In this document: one piece after another, positions 1 to 8,723 of the stretch
Numbering within the stretch: the stretch's first letter is position 1
How the letters are laid out: every line of letters starts with the position of its first letter
NCBI RefSeq assembly: GCF_050753385.1
Contig: NZ_JBLZFZ010000011.1
Coordinates: 62,001 to 126,000, forward strand
Length of the DNA: 64,000 nt
Source of the DNA: Pantanalinema rosaneae
Lineage (GTDB): Bacteria; Cyanobacteriota; Cyanobacteriia; Leptolyngbyales; Leptolyngbyaceae
Direction: 5' to 3'
The notes under the pieces: generated by a model
What the model saw: the letters and a program-made list of their open reading frames with translations, nothing else
The model's database searches: none
What the model was told of the DNA's origin: nothing
Position numbers and translations under genes: made by a program

Positions 1-299
1 CGTTAATGTTTTCCAAAAACACATTCCAGTTTTGGAGTGTGTTCTTGTTGCCAGAATATGGCGCGACGAATTTCGCGATATATTCCGGTTGCTTTAGTTA
101 GCAATTTGGTAGAGGCATACTTCTGCACAAGAATTCAGTGCTTTTTCTAGGAAAAGGTTTCGGCACGTTTCTTGTGATTTTTTGCGGAAAAACAGTACTG
201 CTTTTTATCAGAGAACTGTTTAGGGATGACGAGGAGATGCTGCGTACTTTAGAGGATTTCCACAGACTATCTCGGAAATAATTCCTGGCAATATTTCCG

Positions 300-430
300 C
301 TAATAAATACCAGAAAAAAGAGCGAGAAACGTTCCGTTTTCTTATCCCGGTAATGCTTGACGGGAAACGTTTCGAGAGATGATTTCCTAAGGGGAAATCA
401 GAAGAAAAAGCATTACACTAACGGTTTTAT
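300..430. promoter_or_regulatory. Hairpin-rich leader before the relaxase, possible oriT
   Basis: Bases 1-476 hold no convincing gene. The last part is strongly structured. GTAATGCTT (350-358) is the reverse complement of AAGCATTAC (408-416). Between them lie the palindrome GAAACGTTTC (364-373) and a hairpin GATTTCC (381-387) / GGAAATC (393-399). MobF systems usually carry oriT next to the relaxase gene with such inverted repeats, so an origin of transfer is plausible. A regulatory leader would look the same. No nic-site consensus was recognised. I see nothing in bases 1-299. Confidence 0.35.
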
Positions 431-476
431 CTTAGCAGATACAATAGAATTTGAGTTGTTGAAAAAGGATTGATTT

Positions 477-2983
477 ATGCTTGCAATTGCGAGAGTTAAA
501 TCTCCCCGCTACTACATTGATACAGCACAAAAACAGGATGAGTTTGATCCGACGACGAAGGGCGAGCCACCAGGTCGATGGCTTGAGACAGCAGGTGCCG
601 TTTTTCTTGGGCTTGCTGGTCGAGTTAAACGTTCTGACTTCCTTAGTCTGACTCAAGACTTCTCGATAGGTGAGAAGACACTCATTCATCCTGCTAAGGA
701 AATACGACGAGTACCAGGCTGGGACTGACCTTTTCTGCCCCCAAAAGTGTAAGCCTGCTCTGGATGGTGGCAGACGTAGTGACAAGACTAATCATTGAGC
801 AGGCCCATGCTCAGGCGATTGCAAAAGCGATTGCGTATCTTGAGCAGGAAGCATTTGGCGGCGACAAAAGCCTCATTATTGCCTCTTTTCAGCAGGGGAG
901 TAGCAGGGAAGGGACAAATTCCATTCCTGATCCGCTGTTGCATACCCATGCGATCGCCTTACCGATGGTTTATGAAAAAGCCAGTGGGAGGATCGAAAGC
1001 CTATACCCTTATGCCAAAGCACTTTACCGTCACAAGATGGCAGCGGGAGCCGTGTACCGGGCAGAGTTTGCAGCACAATTGCAACAGAGCTTAGGGATTT
1101 CTCTCCAACGTGAGAAGAGCTGGTTTGAGCTAAAAGGCTTCTCCCGTGAAGAAGGAGTCTATCAGGAACTGATGAATCATTTCTCCTCACGTCGTCGTCA
1201 GATTGAGGCAGCAAATCCGCAGGATGCGATCGAAGCCCAGAAAATTGCCTATGCAACCAGGCAACGAAAGGAAATAGCTATTGCTCGAAGTGAACTATTT
1301 GCTCAGTGGCAAGAGACCAGTGAGCAGTATGGATTTGGTCAGAAACAGGCACTTAAACTTCTCCATGCTCCACGAGAACGAACAACAGTCCGGCAGAAGT
1401 GGCAGGAGTGGCGAACACTGAGGGAAGCTGCAACCGCCGTTGTGCGTCATCAGAGCCACTTTACCCGACGCGATATAGTGCGGGCTATTGCTGAAGCGGC
1501 TCAAACCAGAGGATTGAATAGCTACGATGTGCTGAGACTCACCGATAAGTATCTTGCCTCTCGACAAGTAGTGGCGTTGGGTCTGATTGATCGGGATGAA
1601 CGGTGGGCTAACAAACGGCTCTATAACTTGGAAAAGCAGATGCTTGCTCAGGTGCGAAAGTTGGAGCGAGATACTACGTTTCGGGTTTCGACTCGTTATG
1701 TGCGATCGACAGCAGAAAATCATCGTCTAACCCATGAGCAGACGCAGGCACTTGACGCGATTACGGCTAGAGGGCGAATTAAGGTGCTTTGTGGGCTTTC
1801 TGGAACAGGAAAAACTCATACCTTGGCTGCTGCCTATCAAATCTGGAAAAGCCAGGGGTATGAAGTGGTAGGAGTTTCCTTATCAGGTAGACAAGCCCAG
1901 CGGCTTACAGAGCAAACTGGTATCGGACAGCAGAGTTTTCTTTCCAAGGTTTTTGTGGGGGAGAAACAGCAAAGTGTGACGCTCTCGAAGTTGTTGTGGG
2001 ATATCGAGAGGGCAGCAGAGAGTCAGCGCCGCTACGGTAGCCGTTCCGTTGTTGAGTCGCCTCTGTCTACAAAGACCGTGGTAGTCGTCGATAATGCTCA
2101 AGCGATCGGTGTTTCTCATATGAAGCAGTTAGTTGATGAGACACAAAGGGCAGGTGCCAAGCTGGTGCTTTCTGGAGACTTACAGCAACCCCAGGCGTAT
2201 GAGCATAGCGGGGCACTAAAGGCGATCGCCCAGAACGTAGGGACCGTAGAACTTAAAAGGATTCACCGCCAGGAAGAGCCGTGGGCACAACAGGTGGTGC
2301 AGAAAGTAGGGGAAGGTCAGGCGAAAACAGCACTGGAGTTATTGGCTGACCGAGGGCTGCTCTCCATCGCTGAGACTAAAGAGGCTGCAATGTTGGCTGT
2401 GATTACTGCATGGTCAGAGCGGGGGATGAAGCGACCTCACGACCACCTCATCATTGCTGAGACTCAGGAGGATGTTCAGACTCTTAACCGTTTGGCTCAA
2501 GCCAGGTTAGTTGAGGCAGGGTATCTCGGAAACTCTGCCGTGCGGGTGGGTGCGGAACATATCCGGCGAGGAGAGCGGATTAGGTTCCAGGAAACATCCC
2601 GCACCTATGGCGTGATGAAGAACGGTATGGGAACCGTGAACCATATTGACCCGATTACTAAGGTTGCGCTGGTGCGACTAGATACCGGAAAAATGAAAGC
2701 GATTAATGTACGGCATTATTCCGGGATTGAGCTAGGGTATGCCGTAACGACGACTGATGCCAGGAATATGGAGGTGAGGCATTCCTATGTCCTTACCCAG
2801 GGCAAAGGACGGGATGCAGCCCTGGTACAGGTATCGCGAGCAAAGTCTGAGACGAGAGTGTTTACCTATTCTCTGGATAAAGAGGTGGAAGCATCCCTGA
2901 AGCTTGCACGGCAAATGAGCTGGGAAAAAGCAAATGAACTGGCAATTAAGCTTGAAGAACGAAGGCTGGAGCAAGAGAGGTAG
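477..2983 (+). pseudogene. MobF (TrwC/TraI-type) conjugative relaxase-helicase, frameshifted
   Basis: A MobF relaxase nicks plasmid or ICE DNA at oriT and pilots the strand through the transfer channel. The first 83 codons carry the N-terminal relaxase start (YYIDTAQKQDEF tyrosine region, GEPPGRW). They end at a TGA near 726. Reading on in the +1 frame from about 724 gives LTFSAPKSVSLLWMVAD, the canonical next motif, and then runs open to the stop, so one base has been lost there. The complete protein would be about 835 residues. Downstream parts are HTHAIALP (two of three metal-binding His), Walker A GLSGTGKTH and a RecD-like helicase region. The usual FxHxTSR His is Gln (SFQQGSSR). Walker B reads VVVVDNAQ instead of DEA. 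These substitutions and the frameshift point to a decayed gene. A recoding event or a sequencing error is the alternative. An AGGA-like RBS precedes the ATG. Confidence 0.85.
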
Positions 2984-3041
2984 CACCCCCGATTTCATAT
3001 CTGATTATCTGTAATAATCAAAACTTAATCTGACGCTTCGA

Positions 3042-4136
3042 TTACTCCTCATCCTCTAACCTTCTTGGTCGTATCATATGACGAAGCTCATCCACGTCAT
3101 CAAGGAGGTCACGTTCTCGTTGATAACGCTTTTCAGGATCGATAGCTACGCAACGTTTAACTATTCTGTCTATCAGGTGCCACGCATTAACTGGAAGTCG
3201 GTTCTTGTCAATGTTAAGAATGCTGGCTGCATGACTTGGAGGTTGGAACCTTTTCTCCATACCTTCGATGTCTTTTTCGGTTAAGTTATCGAAGTATCCC
3301 CCATATCCTCCATAAGGATACGTGAGCGTTAAAAGTTCGTACCAAATGACACCAAAACTAAACTGATCACTGCGATCATCAGCAAAGCCTTGTTCGGACT
3401 TTCTCGATAGTAGTTCTGGTGCTCGGTACTTGGGATGAGTCCCATCTCCAGGATCTCGATTCATAGTGTGTTCTACAAGCCACGCACTTCCAAAATCGAT
3501 CATCACGAGTCGGTTGGGGTTACGTTGAAGAATCAGATTGCTTGGATCAAGATCACCATGAACTATATTTAGTCGATGAAGTTGTCGTAGTCCATGGGCA
3601 AGACTGATCATTAACAGACAAACTTCATAGGCAGTCGGTCGAGGTTCACATTTTATCCCTGTTTCACGCTTCTCAGCGCATATCAGCTTTCTCTGAATAC
3701 ATTTATTTCCCTCACGTTCACAGCGATGGCCGTTTTGGACACGTTTTAAATAGCGTCCTAAGTCTTCACCGTCAGTCCATGAGGTAACGAGGTAAACTCG
3801 TTCATTGCCTATCCGGTAGTAGCTATAAATAACGGGAAGCCTGCCATCGTTTCCCGACAAGCGTTTCAGTTTCTCAATGAGTCCTGGCGGTCGATTCCTG
3901 TTTCTGGTATCTAGGTTTTTGCCATCAATACCTAAGATGCACCACATCTCGCCTCTGTTTTTACTCCATCGATCGAACGCCATATACTGTTCACGTTTCC
4001 TTGAAAGGTCTTTAACGATGTAATAGGTCTTCTTCCCAAGAGTTAGAGTATGGGTGACGTCATAGCTTTTTCCGTGCCAGCGGACTTCTTCTGGCTCATC
4101 AAGTTTTTTAAGATATTTCCTACCCCATTCATTCAC
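3042..4136 (-). CDS. Hanks-type serine/threonine protein kinase, island-borne
   Basis: The 364-residue protein has a complete kinase core. YYIVKDL provides the likely ATP-binding Lys, HGDLDPSN is the catalytic loop (HRDLKPxN variant with Asp kept), MIDFGSAW is the DFG segment, YRAPELL the APE motif and DDRSDQFSFG the helix F region. A Cys-rich insertion of about 30 residues precedes the catalytic loop (C at four positions in the stretch CEREGNKC through GIKC) and could bind metal. No membrane segment or PASTA-type sensor is visible, so it is probably cytosolic. It is the last member of a same-strand cluster with a Cas4-like membrane protein and a second kinase-like protein, separated from them by 251 bases. 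Substrate is unknown. Kinases in defence or stress modules are one possible context, but that is inference. Confidence 0.85.
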   Translation of the reverse strand: MNEWGRKYLKKLDEPEEVRWHGKSYDVTHTLTLGKKTYYIVKDLSRKREQYMAFDRWSKNRGEMWCILGIDGKNLDTRNRNRPPGLIEKLKRLSGNDGRLPVIYSYYRIGNERVYLVTSWTDGEDLGRYLKRVQNGHRCEREGNKCIQRKLICAEKRETGIKCEPRPTAYEVCLLMISLAHGLRQLHRLNIVHGDLDPSNLILQRNPNRLVMIDFGSAWLVEHTMNRDPGDGTHPKYRAPELLSRKSEQGFADDRSDQFSFGVIWYELLTLTYPYGGYGGYFDNLTEKDIEGMEKRFQPPSHAASILNIDKNRLPVNAWHLIDRIVKRCVAIDPEKRYQRERDLLDDVDELRHMIRPRRLEDEE

Positions 4137-4260
4137 AGTACATATCTCCCCGTGTAATTGCTGTATCGGGACATGGATCTAAAGAATTGTGCGTGGAGGA
4201 AGTTATTGGAGATACTTGTCTGATGCTTTTTCATGAGGGGGCAACCATTTGAAGCGATCG

Positions 4261-4274
4261 CCACATTCGCTGTG
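4261..4274 (-). promoter_or_regulatory. Shared 14-base motif upstream of kinase gene (copy 1)
   Basis: The minus-strand motif CACAGCGAATGTGG contains CACA/TGTG half-sites spaced by five bases. It lies about 125-138 bases before the start of the kinase gene at 4136. An identical copy occurs 99-112 bases before the other kinase-like gene (6881-6894). This suggests a shared operator, but no protein is tied to it. Confidence 0.3.
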
Positions 4275-4387
4275 ATAGGGGCGGCGATCAAGACCACTAA
4301 TATGGAAATTCACTGGAGAGTTTAGCCTTCCGGTTCTTGCATTACTCTCGCCCTCTCGATAGGCAAAAGGCTTTCCTTTTGGACAGT

Positions 4388-5365
4388 TTAGACAATTTCG
4401 TTGATTTGGGGGGGAGAGGGGGTTTGTCCACCTTTGGCTGAGGATACAATGTGCCGAGCTTCCTTTAAACCTTTGTGAAATGCAGCACGCGATCCTGATC
4501 CTTCACGATTGGAGACAGTAATTCCTTCATACACTTCTCGCCCAAGCAGAATAATACCGTAGGGGCTACGTCCACCTTCGACCTTTTCAAGGAGATGGCA
4601 GTATGCAGCCATACGAGCATAGTGCTGTCCTTTCAGCTTCCGCGTTGACGCATTCTCATCTCTCCGTCTCCATACAGGTATACGTAAAGACCCTTTCTTA
4701 AGGACACGCCACGGTCTTCCTGCTACTCGATATTTGCGGTCTCGGAGCGGCTCTTGATAAGAAACTGATTCAAACCCAGCAGCGAGTAGATCCCACCAAT
4801 TTACAGATTCATTATCAGTTAACTCATTAGGTTCTTTTGGCCTTGCCCTCAACGCGGCAGCTCGTCTTGCTTGTAGAATTTTTATATCTGATTCTAAAGA
4901 AGATATATTTGAATCCGAATAATACACTTTAGGGATACGAAAAAGAGCAAAAAGATAGGCGATACCAGCAATTAGAAGGTGTAACCATGAATTGAAGCCT
5001 AAGAAGTAAATAACAACTGTTGCGACAAAAGCTATGACTGAAGTTACAATTAATCTTGTCTTTCGTAGTTGCTGTTGCTGAAGTAGTGATTCGTCTCTCT
5101 TTGCTACGCGAATTCGCAGTTCATTTATAGACCAGTTTAGTCTTGTTGCTATTTCACTGGAGTTGTAACAGGGTAAGTACTGGAGGTTCGTTCGCTGCTC
5201 TTCGTAATACTCGTCATCGTCCTCCTGTCCTAACTCATACGCGATGAGACCAGCTCGTGGGCAGAACATAAATTCAGTCATGGCGTGAACCCCGATCCAA
5301 GGGGTATGCTCACGAGCTATCAACCCTTCACCTGGACTACTCTTGCCGCTAGATGAATACGTCAT
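4388..5365 (-). CDS. Membrane-anchored Cas4/PD-(D/E)XK-like protein, active site degenerate
   Basis: The 325-residue product starts with a Cas4-like segment FMFCPRAGLIAYE. It has two hydrophobic helices (about residues 105-150, LIVTSVIAFVATVVIYFLG and LLIAGIAYLFALF). It then continues with a Cas4/RecB-like C-terminal half: GRPWRVLKKGSLRIPVWRRR, then HYARMAAYCHLLE and SPYGIILLG. In active members GxPD and (E/D)xK supply the metal ligands. Here the positions read GRPW and WRRRD, so nuclease activity is doubtful. The ATG at 5365 overlaps the stop of a duplicated small ORF (ATGA), and the original start context is the stop of the kinase-like gene upstream, which indicates translational coupling. 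A scaffold or nucleic-acid sensor at the membrane is possible. Function is not established. Confidence 0.6.
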   Translation of the reverse strand: MTYSSSGKSSPGEGLIAREHTPWIGVHAMTEFMFCPRAGLIAYELGQEDDDEYYEEQRTNLQYLPCYNSSEIATRLNWSINELRIRVAKRDESLLQQQQLRKTRLIVTSVIAFVATVVIYFLGFNSWLHLLIAGIAYLFALFRIPKVYYSDSNISSLESDIKILQARRAAALRARPKEPNELTDNESVNWWDLLAAGFESVSYQEPLRDRKYRVAGRPWRVLKKGSLRIPVWRRRDENASTRKLKGQHYARMAAYCHLLEKVEGGRSPYGIILLGREVYEGITVSNREGSGSRAAFHKGLKEARHIVSSAKGGQTPSPPQINEIV

Positions 5366-5549
5366 GTCCTACCCCTGGTTCCATCGTCCTCCTGTCCTAA
5401 CTCATACGCGATGAGACCAGCTCGTGGGCAGAACATAAATTCAGTCATGGCGTGAACCCCGATCCAAGGGGTATGCTCACGAGCTATCAACCCTTCACCT
5501 GGACTACTCTTGCCGCTAGATGAATACGTCATGTCCTACCCCTGGTTCC
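5215..5549. repeat. 167-base perfect tandem duplication
   Basis: The block 5215-5381 is repeated at 5382-5548 with no difference that I could find, and one further matching base extends the second copy. The unit carries the end of the kinase-like gene with its ATGA overlap and the first 50 or so codons of the Cas4-like gene. Because 167 is not a multiple of three, the two copies do not fuse into one longer protein. Perfect identity means the event is recent or an assembly artefact. Confidence 0.9.
5362..5532 (-). CDS. 56-codon duplicate of the Cas4-like protein's N terminus
   Basis: The outer copy of the tandem duplication begins at an ATG that overlaps the kinase-like gene's TGA (ATGA). It reads the same first 50 residues as the Cas4-like gene (MTYSSSGKSSP... 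to ELGQEDD), then runs across the junction to GTRGRT and stops at a second ATGA that starts the full-length gene. The duplication therefore inserted a small, translatable, probably useless ORF between two coupled genes without breaking either. It should contain the Cys motif FMFCPRAG but no transmembrane or nuclease part. Confidence 0.6.
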   Translation of the reverse strand: MTYSSSGKSSPGEGLIAREHTPWIGVHAMTEFMFCPRAGLIAYELGQEDDGTRGRT

Positions 5550-6782
5550 TCCTAAACGCCAAAAAGATAGAGCTTTTGATATTTCCTTCGCTGAGTGAGG
5601 TCTTTCGTCAGGAAGAATACTTAGACAAGCCGCTACCTGCTGGTAGAGCTTTTTAGGGAGCACATTGATACAGTGAGGGAGATCGGCTCTTTGGGGTTGC
5701 AGGTTTTCGGTGGCGATCGCAACGAGGATCATTGCCCAACTGTAGAGATCGGCTTCCACGGTCGGGTTCTCATCCCCCTCTACAAGCTCTGGCGCTCGGA
5801 AGGGATTAGCTATTAGTCCTCGATTGGCCACCGATGATTTTCCAGTAATGATCTTTGCTAGCTCGAAGTCGAGGACAAATGGTTGCTTATCGGTTCTGAT
5901 AACTATTGATCGTGTATGGAGGTCTCGCAGAATAATACCTGCGGTATGAAGCTCATGCAGTGTAGTTAAAAGACAACGAGCAAAGGGAAGGATATCTGTC
6001 CGAGAGAATTGTTTGTTCTTCACCAATGTTTCTACGGTGTCCCCTTCAATCCATTGATCAATAACCCACCACTCATAAGGTTCCTCTGGATTATCGAGGA
6101 GGGCAGTGCGGTTTACGGGAATACCCTTGACTTGTCGCTCGGTAAGCAGATCAACCACCTTCTTATGTCGGGAAAGTTTTGATTGAAGTGCCTTCTGTTC
6201 ATCAGTACTGAGATACCTGATGTCATAACATTTTCCTCTATCAATACGATTAAGGTACTTTTCACGGAGACGAAAGACACGATATTGAAGACCATTTGAA
6301 GCGGTTATCCACGGAGTAATGCGGTCTTCAATAAGCCAATTATTGAAGCTTTTTTGTTTTGTGGTGGTGGATAGTTTTGCGGAAACTAAAGTGTCCAGTG
6401 GAGATTCTTGACTGGAATATGCGTCGATGTCATGAGGTTTCTCTCTAACAAAAAAGCCAGTTTCAGGGCTTGAATCGGAGTATCTCTGTGGAGGAGTTCG
6501 AGTAAGGTATTCTTCTTTGAGTTCTAGATTTAATGCAGAGAAAAGTAGTTGAATTGAATGCCTTTCAGCACGTTTTTTCTGTCCAAATATATTTGAGATA
6601 ACTGTCCTGTTTTTATCTACGCCTCCATTACTTTCTGCAATCAAGTTTTGGAGGTATTCAAAGGACACATGATTTATTTCCTCCTGTGTGGCTAACTTTT
6701 CCCTCTGCTCTTCAAGGAGTTTTCTCGCCTCGTCAGTTATGAAAAAGCTATCACGGTTACGTTTTGGCTCATCAAGGTTCAT
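5529..6782 (-). CDS. Kinase-like protein with N-terminal helical domain, likely pseudokinase
   Basis: The 417-residue protein has an N-terminal region (about 30-95) that looks helical and HTH-like (VSFEYLQNLIAES through RTVISNIFGQKKRAERH). A kinase fold follows from about residue 150. Its catalytic loop is LRDLHTRSI, with Asp kept but the Asn of HRDLKPxN changed to Ser. The DFG motif is DFE, and the APE motif is FRAPELVEG. The loss of Asn and of the DFG Gly argues for weak or absent phosphotransfer, so it may be a regulatory pseudokinase for the kinase 1.4 kb downstream. The stop codon overlaps the next start (ATGA). No membrane segment was seen. The 14-base motif shared with the other kinase gene lies upstream at 6881-6894. 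Confidence 0.75.
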   Translation of the reverse strand: MNLDEPKRNRDSFFITDEARKLLEEQREKLATQEEINHVSFEYLQNLIAESNGGVDKNRTVISNIFGQKKRAERHSIQLLFSALNLELKEEYLTRTPPQRYSDSSPETGFFVREKPHDIDAYSSQESPLDTLVSAKLSTTTKQKSFNNWLIEDRITPWITASNGLQYRVFRLREKYLNRIDRGKCYDIRYLSTDEQKALQSKLSRHKKVVDLLTERQVKGIPVNRTALLDNPEEPYEWWVIDQWIEGDTVETLVKNKQFSRTDILPFARCLLTTLHELHTAGIILRDLHTRSIVIRTDKQPFVLDFELAKIITGKSSVANRGLIANPFRAPELVEGDENPTVEADLYSWAMILVAIATENLQPQRADLPHCINVLPKKLYQQVAACLSILPDERPHSAKEISKALSFWRLGGTRGRT

Positions 6783-6880
6783 GGATCAACATGTAGGGGA
6801 TGCATATTTTCCCTATATACAGAGAATTGGTTTGACGATCCGGATAGTTTCATAAAAAAGTTTCGGTTATAGACATCTCA

Positions 6881-6918
6881 CCACATTCGCTGTGCTTAAA
6901 GTCGCGGGGACTTTAAGC
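6881..6918. promoter_or_regulatory. Shared 14-base motif (copy 2) plus strong hairpin
   Basis: CCACATTCGCTGTG (6881-6894) is identical to 4261-4274. It runs directly into a 10-base perfect stem GCTTAAAGTC (6894-6903) / GACTTTAAGC (6909-6918) with a five-base loop. The stretch 6783-7295 holds no other gene that I can support. The hairpin could attenuate the kinase-like gene or end a transcript from the right. It has no T-run. Confidence 0.4.
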
Positions 6919-7295
6919 AAGGAGCACGAATTTAAATTTATGAGATATTTCAGTCAAAGAATGATGTTGATCGATTGCTACAAAGCTTTTCTAGAGATGA
7001 TTCTAGCGAATTCATGGTTCAACGCTTAAAGTCCCATCCTTAAAGCCCCTATTCTCCCAGACAAACCATTGTGGATGTGCAATTCTGAATTATCGAGCAA
7101 ATCAAAAAGCGATTGCTGAAAGAGGCAAAAAGAACTGCTGAATTCACAGTCATGAGACTCACATAGCCGCAACAAAACCAGTAACGTTCGCTGAGGAGAA
7201 ACACAAACTTGTTTACTAGTCATGCTCAGATCGGGCAGATTGCTTTGAATGTATCAATTTTGGGGCTTGATGTATCGCTTACATGTGAACTGAAG

Positions 7296-7880
7296 ATGGA
7301 AAGGTGTCCAGAGATATCTCTTCCTCCTACTCATTCACTAGATGTGCAACCTAGAAGTGCTAAGCCTAGATACCACGATCGCGCCGTACTCGTTGATTTA
7401 ACGCACATCTATACAAGGGCACAACATGAAGGAATCTGGATTGACGATGTGCAACTTTACCACCAACTTACTAGAGATGGAGATAAACTATTGGGGGTCT
7501 TTGCCTATTTAGTGATTCGTCCAGATCAACAGGAGAAGGTGGAGAGTTTGCGACGAATTGGCTATCAGGTTAGCCCACGAGTTGTTCAGCCTCGATCAGA
7601 TAATTCCGGAACCAGGAAGGATATTGATACATGGCTGATCTCAGATGCAAGTCTCTACGCGCCTTTCGTCAAGACACTTGTGGTTGTAAGCAGTGACTCG
7701 GACTATGCGTACCCGCTCAGGAAGCTTAAACAAGAGCTAAACAAGCGCATTGAGGTGATTTACTTCTCAGAGCAAAGCCTGAGTAGTGAACTGAGATTAG
7801 TTGCAGATAAGTGTACACCCATAACCTCCCTTCCTGGTGTTTGTAAACCACGTCTGCCTAGCAGAAAGCCTGAGAAATGA
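7296..7880 (+). CDS. NYN-domain (PIN-like) putative ribonuclease
   Basis: NYN domains are PIN-fold nucleases that usually act on RNA. This protein has the expected acidic positions: AVLVDLTHIY near the start of the domain, KDIDTWLISDA in the middle, and VVVSSDSDYAYPLRKL, followed by a basic strand and IEVIYFSEQSL. I place the start at the ATG giving MERCPEISLPP. The upstream TTG would add 29 residues without a good RBS, and neither start has a strong one. It opens a plus-strand run with small DNA-binding and ParA-like genes. That suggests a housekeeping or regulatory role in the mobile element, or an RNA-targeting role. Substrate is unknown. Confidence 0.75.
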   Translation: MERCPEISLPPTHSLDVQPRSAKPRYHDRAVLVDLTHIYTRAQHEGIWIDDVQLYHQLTRDGDKLLGVFAYLVIRPDQQEKVESLRRIGYQVSPRVVQPRSDNSGTRKDIDTWLISDASLYAPFVKTLVVVSSDSDYAYPLRKLKQELNKRIEVIYFSEQSLSSELRLVADKCTPITSLPGVCKPRLPSRKPEK

Positions 7881-7939
7881 GTGTACATAAGCTACGTAGG
7901 GTGCAGATGCCATATCCATCTACTAGCGTTTGAATCATT

Positions 7940-8296
7940 ATGCAAGCTAGAACAGCACAAACTGAAAATGAATCAATTGATCGCTCCCATGTTGCCGCTC
8001 TTGTTCAATCAATCGATGCTGCAAACCTACCTGCAACGCTTGTTGCGAAGCAAGGCATTATTGCTGCCATCTCGGTGAGTAATTCGACATTAAAGAATTA
8101 CCGTAAACAATTCTGGATCGAAGGCATTCACTATTTCTATCTTGGTCCAAAGTTGGTGCGCTACAACTTAGAACTGATTGTTGACTGGGCTATTCACCGA
8201 GGCGATCCACAAGCACATCAGCGTGCTATTGAGGCTTTTCTCTTCAAATTGGAGAGCAATCAATCCACTAAGAAACGGCAACGACAATCTAAATAG
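7940..8296 (+). CDS. Small putative DNA-binding protein (excisionase-like helix-turn-helix)
   Basis: The 118-residue product has a central segment ISVSNSTLKNYRKQFWIEG followed by IHYFYLGPKLVRYNLELI. This layout (helix-turn-helix, then an aromatic wing) resembles MerR/Xis-type small DNA-binding proteins. The C terminus is very basic (KKRQRQSK). It sits 12 bases before the next small gene and probably shares its transcript. It may be an element accessory factor such as a copy-control, excision or mobilisation protein. The family is not recognised with certainty. Confidence 0.55.
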   Translation: MQARTAQTENESIDRSHVAALVQSIDAANLPATLVAKQGIIAAISVSNSTLKNYRKQFWIEGIHYFYLGPKLVRYNLELIVDWAIHRGDPQAHQRAIEAFLFKLESNQSTKKRQRQSK

Positions 8297-8308
8297 AGAG
8301 GCTCAACT

Positions 8309-8704
8309 ATGTCAATTCGTCCCAACATTGGAATTGGAGACGATGCAGAGAGAGAATCCGCTTTTCTGAAAGAACTTGAATCTCTGGAGGCTAAGCCTCG
8401 GCGACAACAGAGATCAACACTGCGAGACATTGTGGTCAAACATTACCTCATTCTTAAACATGCTCAGGAACGGGGCCAGACCTATGATGAACTCGCTTTG
8501 ATCTTTGAGAAAAAGCTAGGCGTGAGTATTGCGTCAGGAACCCTACGAAAATACATGGCTTATGCAAAGAAATATGCGGCAAACTCCCCTCAAGCATTGC
8601 TCCAAGGTCAACCAAAGTCTACAAGTATGCCGCCAGAACGACGCGAGATGTTGTTACGCAACTCTCAATATGACGATATCGAGTCTGAATTTGAAAATCT
8701 TTGA
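8309..8704 (+). CDS. Small helix-turn-helix accessory protein of the element
   Basis: The protein has 131 residues. Residues about 57-93 (TYDELALIFEKKLGVSIASG, then TLRKYMAYAKKY) match the pattern of a helix-turn-helix that reads as 'is the gene entering', seen in TraK/MobC-like accessory proteins of conjugative elements. It lies between another small DNA-binding gene and a ParA-like ATPase gene, with 19 bases to the latter's ATG. A role in oriT binding or partition is plausible but not shown. The charged C terminus is probably disordered. Confidence 0.55.
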   Translation: MSIRPNIGIGDDAERESAFLKELESLEAKPRRQQRSTLRDIVVKHYLILKHAQERGQTYDELALIFEKKLGVSIASGTLRKYMAYAKKYAANSPQALLQGQPKSTSMPPERREMLLRNSQYDDIESEFENL

Positions 8705-8723
8705 ATGATTGGAGGTAGTTTCA

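Noticed and set aside
432..785. Minus-strand ORF opposite the relaxase start
   Set aside because: It is a shadow of the relaxase gene. The plus strand carries recognisable MobF motifs and the minus-strand product has no coherent pattern.
4388..5365. A CRISPR-associated Cas4
   Set aside because: No CRISPR repeats or other cas genes are visible anywhere in the window, the metal ligands are lost and membrane helices are present.
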